A DNA stretch of 64,000 nt from Cristatella mucedo (taxonomy: Eukaryota > Bryozoa > Phylactolaemata > Cristatellidae), in assembly GCA_009760855.2 (NCBI GenBank), contig WPIO01000129.1:908001-972000 (forward strand), written 5' to 3'. Made by a program: the position numbers and the translations under genes. The notes under the pieces are model-generated. The model saw only the letters and a program-made list of their open reading frames with translations, did no database searches and had not been told where the DNA came from. How positions within the stretch are numbered: position 1 is the first letter of the stretch; the number at the start of each line of letters is the position of its first letter. This document shows, in pieces, positions 56,930-64,000 of the stretch.

Positions 56930-57270
56930 TACATCTCTCCCGACTTGCATCAGAACACCCCCCTGACTTGACCACATTAAAAAAAAAAACTTAAAAACAC
57001 ACCTATTTAATACAGCATTTAGTGGGTCCTCGTGATTCGTTCTTTATGTGCTAATGGGTGCTGACACAGTTGCATGCTGCCACTAACCACATTTGCATGC
57101 AGACCCTGTGCATGTCACCCCTAACCATGTTATTCATGTTGTATTTCAAGCATGATATTACTTACCATTTAATTGCATTTCCCTTTGCAGCAAATGTAAA
57201 GCGCCTAGAAATAGATTGAGTTCTCTGAGGGCGCTTTATCAAGTGCATTATTATTATTATTATTATTATG
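56930..57270 (+). mobile_element. LINE 3' end
   Basis: CTCTCCCGACTTGCATCAGA, CTTAAAAACACACCTATTTA, then AAAGCGCCTAGAAATAGATT and a (TTA)n tail. It follows the Tc1 fossil directly. Confidence 0.85.
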
Positions 57271-57451
57271 TAGTTACTCTTCTGTTGTACACACTGGTTT
57301 ATTAAAGGGCTATCGTGAAAGGCATTATGACTATTGGCTGTTGTTTATTATGACTATTGACTCGTACTTTTCACTGCGCTCTAATAGTTCACGTGTGAAT
57401 GCTTACTATTCTTCTTGAACAAGGGGTGGCCGATACTTCTGTGCTCGAGTG

Positions 57452-57454
<3 letters not shown>

Positions 57455-57492
<38 letters not shown>

Positions 57493-57542
57493 GTATATAA
57501 CTGCATATATATATATATATATATATGCAGCTATATACGGTA
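57455..57542. repeat. (TA)n run and near-perfect 54-bp palindrome
   Basis: 57489-57542 reads TACCGTATATAACTGCATAT.. and ends in its reverse complement (one mismatch). The terminus TACCGTATATA resembles the pogo-like ends at 51034/52171. Confidence 0.9.
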
Positions 57543-57559
57543 CAGAGACATCATAATAG

Positions 57560-58680
57560 GGCTTTTATGTAGTACCCCAAACAATACTAAATCTTTATCC
57601 CGATGCTTTACAACTCGATTCAAAAGAATTGGTGACGTGCATGGTATCATTCTTAGTCAATCATACAAAACAAATAAGTATCATGCTTAGGCCAGCTTGC
57701 TAAGGCATGCAAGACACACTCAGGACCCCTGGTTAGTGCACCTTTTGGCTAGTAATAGGTACTGACTCGTGCTCCAGTGAGTAAGCACGCAAAGTACACA
57801 GACGTGAAAGACAAACTCAGTGAGGGGAGCAAAGGGACTGACCGTGCAGATGCATCGTTCAGCTTAAATTTGAATGATGCAACGTCATTCATTGCAGATA
57901 ATGACCATTGCTGGAAGTGAGTTGCGGACTTCAGTTGCATACGAGCTAAAGGCTGGATCACCGAGAGATTTATCAATTTAGTCAGACGATGAGCTAGTGC
58001 GAGAGTACGCTAAAGGAGCCAGAAGGTCAGATAGATGGGCTGTTGTTGCAAATGGGTTAAACGACCTGTAAGACGCCAGACAGAGGATCTTGAGATCGAT
58101 TTGATGCTTTTTAGGGAGCCAATGAAGCTGAAGTGAGAGAGAAGTGGTGTATTGTGGCAGCTATGCTTTTGATGACGACCTGCCGAGCTGCTGAGTGGTC
58201 TACACGGGATGTCAGAAGCGTGCAAACTTATTTGGCTGCCGTACTCACATCTAAGTAGGCCTTGATCGTGGCATTCGTCATTACCTGAAAGTAGGCCGAA
58301 TTGTCTGTGGAGGAAATGTGCTCACCTAACGACAAATCCTTTTGGAATAGTATTTTCAGATTACAGGAGACATTACGGAAGGGATGCTAAAATAACCAAT
58401 ATTGAGGGAATGTTTTCTAGCCTTCTGGTTACACTAAGTTTGGCCGTATTGTTTAGACTGGTCTTGTCATCAGTAAGTTTCAGGAAGTTCGAGGTGGTCT
58501 AAGTGCATGTGTCGTCGATGCAGGCAGCAAGGGAATTAAGTGAGTTAGATGAGGAGCAAGGCTTTGAACGGTCGAATGATAGGTAATACTGGATGTCGTC
58601 TGAGTAGAAATAATGCCAAAACTGTGTTTGATGATGACATCGGCTAGAGAGGGAGACAGAGTATAATAGTGATAAAGATT
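57560..58680 (-). mobile_element. Divergent LINE copy, RT to 3' end
   Basis: Reversed RT landmarks: AGATCGATTTGATGCTTTTT (DFK), GAGGAAATGTGCTCACCTAA (..DHIS), GTAATACTGGATGTCGTCTG (YADD region) and GATGATGACATCGGCTAGAG. It belongs to a second, older LINE subfamily whose 3' end also occurs at 11505-11770. Confidence 0.7.
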
Positions 58681-58689
58681 AAGGGCGGT

Positions 58690-58865
58690 GATAGACTAGG
58701 AGGTAAGGTGCTCACTCTTCATGACCGAGGTCGTGGGGTCGAATCCTGCAGTGGGCAATTCTTTATTATCAACTGCAAGCAGTGGCGATAGCCGTCTAGG
58801 CCCTTCTACTGCTTTATAAATGAGGCTCTTAAGTCAGCTAATATTTATATCCTCAGCTCACTCTT
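58690..58865 (+). mobile_element. tRNA-derived SINE (family i), complete-looking
   Basis: The A-box side is ATAGACTAGGAGGTAAGG, the B box GGGTCGAATCC (58737-58747), the body CAACTGCAAGCAGTGGCGAT and the end TAAATGAGGCTCTTAAGTCA then GCTAATATTTA. It is the best family i copy. Confidence 0.75.
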
Positions 58866-58879
58866 TGCTTAGTTTCACG

Positions 58880-59215
58880 TTCTTTGTACTCAGGCCTAGC
58901 TTTGCATATAACCGACCTCAAATCGGTTTTCTACGGCACTGGCAGTTCGTTTGCTCCAACAGCCTGGAACTCACTCCCCACTGACGTCACGATCTCCCCT
59001 GATTTGATGGCATTTAAAAAGAAGCTTAAAAACCCATATGTTTCCACAGAATTTGCTCTATCCGTGTGAATTGTCTCTTGTGTGCTTATTTTGTGCTGAA
59101 ATTGTGCATGTTATCACTAACCACATGACATGCTTCATTACCAGCATATATCGAGTGCCTAAAATGAGATTTAATTCTCTTAAGACACTATACAAATGTC
59201 ACATTATCATTATTA
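58880..59215 (+). mobile_element. LINE 3' end (subfamily with GACGTCACG block)
   Basis: TGCTCCAACAGCCTGGAACT, CCACTGACGTCACGATCTCC, ATTTAAAAAGAAGCTTAAAA and a tail AAATGAGATTTAATTCTCTT then CACATTATCATTATTATT. It is close to 8045-8330. Confidence 0.8.
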
Positions 59216-59219
59216 TTTA

Positions 59220-60760
59220 TGAAGAGATTGGATACAGATAACATAATGAGGAGAACACGAGTAGCTAGTTAGGGAGGCTAGAAAGGAGTGTCAGGTCTAC
59301 AGCAGCAGACAAGATTCACATCACTATTGCATAGCAACAGTGTAGGTGCATACATGCTTAATCTAGGACCCACAGAGCAAAAGCAATGACAGCTACCTTG
59401 ATAGGCAGAACGTGCTTTGGTGGACAAGTAATCAGTATCCACAGTACTTGTTCACAATGACTTGGCTCTATGGTGATCGGTCATCTGTGGACATTTTTTT
59501 CACATTTTTTATCGGTAGCTTTTTTAACCGATATTTATTTCTTGAGATTGTTAAAATATTTGGAAATGGATAAGTTATATGTCGGTTAAGGTAGTTGTCA
59601 AGATTGGCTGTACCTGTTTTTGGCTGTCGGAATACAAGGTAGCCGTGGAATTGTTATGCTTATTCGACTGAAATTACTACACAGTATTCGTATACAGGAT
59701 ATAGCTTCCTAGAGCCAACGGCCAATTGGATATTATGCTGGAGAGTTTTCTCCTAGCAGTAGTTGCTGCTGCTGCTGCCTATAAGCTCTGTAGCGGTTTT
59801 TGCTGTTTGCATCCTGGTAGCCTTTTTTGGAGGGTTAGGCTCTTAGCCTCCATGCCAGCAGTGCCTGTACACTGTAGCAGGTCTTTGGGTGCCAGCCAGT
59901 CGGTGACCCGACAGTTTGTTGGCCTCCTCACGAGGCTATAGCTCACCGCCATTCAGCTCGTGCCGCCCCACTCAGAGGCCGAGCTGCAGGAAGGCGATCG
60001 GTGCTCCCTCCCCAGAGGGCGCCACTAGGCTTTATCAGACGGTGAGCTAGTGACCAGCTCTGCCTTTCTAGGCTTTACCCGTGTGAAATTTCCCACGGAT
60101 CGATGCGTTAATAATCTTGACGATTCGCTCCTCAACAAGTGCACTCCAGTGTGTCTGCTTGCAGTGCTAGCACCTGTCTTCTGGGTGTCGAGTACCGAGT
60201 AGCGTTGGTTGCGAGGAAGTCGCTTGGCTTCCGCACTGAATCGGTGTCACTCAGCGACCACCGCGGGTGTTTTGAAAAGGAGGAGGAGGAGGAGGAGGAG
60301 GCTTCGCCTTCATCTTGGCTCCGTCGGCTCTCGTGTGGCTGATCTCTCTATGGGTGACATGGGTTGTTCATTCTGTAGGGCATACAAGGTTTTGTTTGTC
60401 TACACAGAAGCTTTGATCGGCTGCCATGCATCGAGAGGCAGCCGTTGCCAGTGACCAGTGAATTTTATAGTGCAAAATTTAGTAAGTGCTGACCAATGTG
60501 TTAAGGTAAGAATAGAAGCAACTATAGGTAGGGTTTTTTGAAGAGACTATTTCGGTTTGTTAAGGTCGGTGGCAGACTTCTCTACCTGACACAGGGTGCA
60601 ATGCCTGTCGTTACGGCTTTCTGCCTTCCTGCATGCGTTTCTGCAGCTTGTTTTCTTACACATCTCTCGATGCCAATCTGCAATCTGCTCTGCATCGATA
60701 CGTGTTGGCATTCTTTTTCCTGTCAGTGACATACAAAGTAATATTGAAAATCGTTCCTTT
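59220..60760. other. Intron before the 60766 exon, partly GC-rich
   Basis: 59940-60350 is GC-rich with a (GGA)n run (60280-60301) and open plus frames (for example 60139-60342, ending in an EEEEEEE run). It has no recognised domain. A promoter or first exon of a downstream LRR gene could be here, but no ATG-LRR junction was found. Confidence 0.35.
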
Positions 60761-60765
60761 TAAAG

Positions 60766-60906
60766 ATCGAGCGCGTGAATATCAGTGGCAACAAGCAGCT
60801 CCAGCACATACCAGCTGAAGTGTGCTCCCTATCCACTCTGAAAGGTCTTGATGCTGGTGGCTGTACGTTGTCTACCTTGCCATCAAAGTTGGGTCAGCTC
60901 AGCAAG
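60766..60906 (+). CDS. LRR exon, two repeats (24+23)
   Basis: The acceptor is CCTTTTAAAG and the donor GTTCGT. It is 141 bp, phase 0, encoding IERVNISGNKQLQHIPAEVC.. (24) and LKGLDAGGCTLSTLPSKLGQ.. (23). The first unit has the N.SGN..L..(I)P pattern and the second the ..GC.L..LP pattern, the same pair as in exon 1 (LSDNPALR.. / ARGCGLLQLP..), so they look like copies of one two-repeat module. Confidence 0.9.
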
Positions 60907-61079
60907 GTTCGTGACTCGGCTGTGTAAGCTATGTTCGACGAAATGTATTGAATTGTTTCTTGCTGTGTATATGGTAGTTCTGCAATGTGGTATTTGTCAT
61001 CTTTAACTACTTATTACATTTGAACTTGTGTGACCCTCTCTTGTGGATCTTGGACACCAAGGCCGTGCCAAACGTACAC

Positions 61080-61345
61080 ATAAGAGTAATAGTAATAATT
61101 AAAACGTTAATACCTCTTCAGATATGTAATCACTTAAGATTTTCTATAAAGGAAGCATGACTGCATGGTTAAACATTAACACAATGTCAGCACGCATAAG
61201 CACAAAATCACAAGCATAAGTCAGATTACACAAACTCAGCAAAAGCTGGATGGAACTGGCAGATCCAAGCCAGAGGATGTCGTAAGCTGAGTCTAAAGTG
61301 AGTTCTAGCCTTTGGGAGGATAAAAGCTAAAAGCATGATTTCCAA
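61080..61345 (-). mobile_element. LINE 3'UTR fragment, reversed
   Basis: Reversed tail region with GTCAGCACGCATAAGCAC and AGTGAGTTCTAGCCTTTGGG, strongly diverged. Confidence 0.55.
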
Positions 61346-62365
61346 AGTAGTGAACTGCAATGGTTATGATTCTATCTCAGTGGAAGACTCCGGAGTATTG
61401 ATGTGAATGGACGAAGATCAAACGAGGAACCTTTAAAGTAGGGGGTACCTCTGGGCTCTGTGGCCGGTCTGCTTCTTTTCACAATTTATACTCTCCCTCT
61501 TACTGATGTGATCACCAAGCACAATCTAAGCTTTCCCTTCTATGCAGGTGACACTCACTTGTAACCTTGCATTGATCCCTTCCAACCCTTCTGAAACTCG
61601 AATTTTGTAAATGCACTTGCTTCATGGATTGCTAACATCTACACTTGGATGGCAGCAAACGTTCTCAAATTTGATTGTGATAAATCCAACTTATTCTCTA
61701 TCGCCAAACCAAGTGTGATTCAGGAAATGGGCTCCGCTAGCACATCTCCTGTTGAGTCTGTATGTAATCTAGGCTTCCTGTTCCAAAGTGACCTTTCATT
61801 AGAGATCGCATCAGCTCCACAGTCAAGCCTGCCCTATTCTAGCTACATAACATTGCCAAAGTTTGGGCTTAACCTAGACTGGGATACTACATCAAAACTG
61901 ATCCATGCATTTGTGACATCCCATCTCGACTTCTGTAACTCACTGCTTGCTGGTCTACCGGCTTGTGTAATCGGGTGCTTACAGTTGGTGTGCAGCTCTG
62001 TAGCTAGCCTCGTCTGTCGCAATTGTTGCAGTTGCCACATCACACCACCTCTTGCTGATCTACACTGGCTCACAACCATGCATCGTATCGACTTCAAGGT
62101 TCTGTCACTTACGTTTAGGTCCCTTTGTTCTCTGACTCCATCCTACATATCAGAACTACTCCTCCACCAGGATCATACAGAATGCAAGAATAGTAGAATC
62201 GTACAATCCACTGTTCTGACTCAAATAGTTTAGCCATACCTCGTACGAACCAAAAAACCGTTGAGGACCGTGTCTTTAGTTCCTATTCGATCGTGCTTCC
62301 TTTGCAGCAAATCTAAAGTGCCTAGAAAGAGATTGTGTTCTCTGAGGGCACTATATCAAAGATAT
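61346..62365 (+). mobile_element. Decayed L2-like LINE, RT to 3' end
   Basis: It starts in RT (TGGTTATGATTCTATCTCAG). It contains FYAGDTHL in place of FYADDTQL, then TTSKLIHAFVTSHLDFCNSL, CHITPPLADLHWLTTMHRID and the tail CTAGAAAGAGATTGTGTTCT. The catalytic YADD box is lost. Confidence 0.85.
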
Positions 62366-62367
62366 TA

Positions 62368-62822
62368 TCATGCTTCCAAAGCCTGGAGCTCACTTACGAT
62401 GCACATCACAATGTCCCTGATATGACGACATTTAAAAAGATGCTTAAAATGCACCTGTTTATTACAGCATTTGGTGGGTCTTTGTGATACGTCTATCGTG
62501 GGCACGTACATGTTTAAAAAAATCAAGCAGATTCAACAGCCTCTTTTGTATAGCAACAGAAGAGCCTTTACGGCTATCACCACCGCTTGCAGCTGCAATA
62601 AAGGATCGCTCACCTCAGGATTAGAACCCACGACATCGGGACAGAGGTCATTGAAAACAGCCACCTTACCTTGTGTGTCATCAACGCACACACCGTACCT
62701 GCTGCTTCCGGATGTTACCACCAATCGTTTGTTAATGCTTTCTATACAGCACTTGTAAAGCACCTAGAAAGAGATTCAGTTCTCTGATGGTGCTATGCAA
62801 ATGTATTATTATTATTATTATA
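62368..62822 (+). mobile_element. LINE 3' end split by a reversed SINE
   Basis: LINE sequence (CATGCTTCCAAAGCCTGGAG ... TTTGTGATACG) stops at about 62517 and resumes at about 62690 (ACCGTACCTGCTGCTTCCGG ... GATTCAGTTCTCTGATGGTG, (TTA)n). The insert 62518-62689 is a family i SINE with reversed B box AGGATTAGAACCCACGA. Confidence 0.8.
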
Positions 62823-62839
62823 AAGCAGTAGAAGTTGGT

Positions 62840-63060
62840 TCGAGGCACAGCTAGGCAACAATTTAGAAGTGTGAGTTATATGATGCCTTGCCTTATTGGG
62901 TGGTAGCTGTGATAAGTAGGCTTGAACTCGATACGCTGCCTGATGGGTACCCTGTGGCAGGTCGAAAAGACGCAGTATGATTTGGCAGCTGCACTGCTCA
63001 CGTCAGAAATATTGTATCGGAGGATTAGGGCTCGGTTCATTTTATGTACGACAAGCCACT
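62840..63060 (-). mobile_element. LINE RT fragment, reversed
   Basis: GCTTGAACTCGATACGCTGC then GTACCCTGTGGCAGGTCG is the reversed DLHWLPVKQRIDFK region. Diverged. Confidence 0.65.
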
Positions 63061-63177
63061 AAACTATGCTCCGCTGACGTTCTTACTGAAACTGGTTCGT
63101 GAGCTGGGGATCTTTTGTTGCCTGCCAAATCACATGTAGTGCTCCTGTTCCTGTTCAACCTCCTTGTAGTCCATATA

Positions 63178-63245
63178 ATTATAATAGTAATGCACTTGAT
63201 AAAGCGCCCTCAGAGAACTCAATCTCTTTCTAGGTGCTTTACAAC
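63178..63245 (-). mobile_element. LINE tail fragment, reversed
   Basis: TAATGCACTTGATAAAGCGC, CCTCAGAGAACTCAATCTCT and TTCTAGGTGCTTTACAA. Only the last ~65 bases of a LINE are present. Confidence 0.85.
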
Positions 63246-63528
63246 CGTGCGTGCACGCCGGCATGCTAGCTGGCCGCCTACTGACAGGTAGTCTGCTGCT
63301 CGTGTGCTCTGCTCTGCTTGAGCGCTTCATGTAAAAAATGTCTACGAATCGGCTTGCTTTTGCAGGAGATGTAGGGAGAGATACACCAGCTTGGTTGCAT
63401 GGTTGTGGCATGGCATGGTGCTCAGTCAGGCCGTCAGTGCCTCAGTCAGGGTTCATTTGCCATTGGCTTGTTTAAGTAGAGCCAGTCGTGCACCCAATGA
63501 CAAGCTCTAAGGTCTTCTTATTCCACAG

Positions 63529-63672
63529 CTGGAGTATCTTCGAATCGGCAACAACGTGCAGCTGCAAATGCTGCCGGCCGTTGTGTTCGATCTCCGAGGC
63601 AGTCTGCAAGAAATGGATCTCAGTAGTTGTGGCCTGTCATCACTGCCAAGTGAGATTGTTCAGCTTACGCAC
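63529..63672 (+). CDS. LRR exon, two repeats (25+23)
   Basis: The acceptor is TTATTCCACAG and the donor GTGAGT. It is 144 bp, phase 0, encoding LEYLRIGNNVQLQMLPAVVF.. and LQEMDLSSCGLSSLPSEIVQ... It is the same two-repeat module as 25100-25242 and 60766-60906, one residue longer. The gene continues past the window because no stop follows in frame before the donor. Confidence 0.9.
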
Positions 63673-64000
63673 GTGAGTACAAACGAGCACAAGGCATGCT
63701 CCTGCCATTCAGCCAGGGCTGCTCCTCGTGAGAGCAGAAAATGTACGCTGACAAGTGATAAGGCTGGATAGCCGCGTGTCGATTACAATTGTTGTAGTGC
63801 TGGTTTGTAGATAACTTTGTTCTTGGGCATTTTCAGGCAGTCTTGATATAGAAAAGGCACACTAGTATCAGTTTTAGAAACTAAATGCCAGATGGTCGTC
63901 GCCATATGTTTTGGGTCTCACAAACTCAGTTTCCCACACTACCAACCGAGTCTGGTATATCTTGACTACCTGTTGAGCCTTGAATGCTGCTGCTGCTGTG
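63673..64000. other. Intron after the last LRR exon in the window
   Basis: No exon or repeat was recognised. The window ends in a GCTGCTGCTGCT run. Confidence 0.5.

Noticed and set aside
59940-60010. Terminal exon LVPPHSEAELQEGDRCSLPR after CATTCAG
   Set aside because: Open frame of 23 codons with no LRR or tail similarity. It cannot be distinguished from chance in this GC-rich stretch.
60647-60721. Extra LRR exon (LVFLHISRCQSAIC..) between CTGCAG and GTCAGT
   Set aside because: It is in phase but lacks the LRR asparagine/cysteine and LP positions, and would leave a 44-bp intron.

Overview
The window is animal (metazoan) nuclear DNA. Exons are short and bounded by GT-AG introns. It carries many L2/CR1-like LINE copies, tRNA-derived SINEs, fossils of several DNA transposon superfamilies and very long (TG)n, (CA)n and (GA)n microsatellites. 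I cannot name the species. The protein-coding exons are clearly metazoan, and the LINE and SINE mix fits an invertebrate or basal chordate better than a mammal or bird.

Layout. (1) 1-8959: last exons of a plus-strand DOCK-family guanine nucleotide exchange factor of the DOCK6/7/8 (DOCK-C) type. Six exons encode the C-terminal part of the DHR-2 catalytic domain in one continuous frame (265 residues). (2) 9000-24980: no confident gene. It holds a solo LTR with a 4-bp target duplication (14710-16012), a GC-rich block, a LINE copy with an inverted 5' part (18993-20832) and further LINE and SINE fragments. (3) 24988-63672: a plus-strand leucine-rich-repeat (LRR) locus whose exons are all phase 0 and almost all 69 bp (one 23-residue LRR) or 141-144 bp (two LRRs). 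Fourteen exons are described, including three I found by reading the sequence (28414-28482, 38972-39040 and 49200-49304). A stop-containing exon at 39580-39822 has a C-terminal tail like those of small LRR proteins. The locus is therefore either two or three tandem LRR genes or one long gene with an early alternative terminal exon. (4) The long LRR introns are filled with transposons. These include a 5.06-kb hAT element with a decayed ZMYM1-like transposase and an internal ~170-bp satellite array (33281-38339), a SPIN-like hAT MITE with an 8-bp target duplication (38462-38647), a pogo-like element (51034-52171), a Tc1-like fossil (about 55800-56890) and at least twenty LINE pieces.

Function. 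The DOCK gene should encode an activator of Rho-family GTPases (Rac/Cdc42 class). The LRR gene or genes encode non-enzymatic protein-interaction repeats of unknown role. The two lie head to tail, and nothing in the sequence shows a functional link. The best candidates for something new are the modular LRR exon array with its possible transposon-derived splice acceptor, the hAT element with a satellite inside it, and the SPIN-like insertion, which would imply horizontal transfer.
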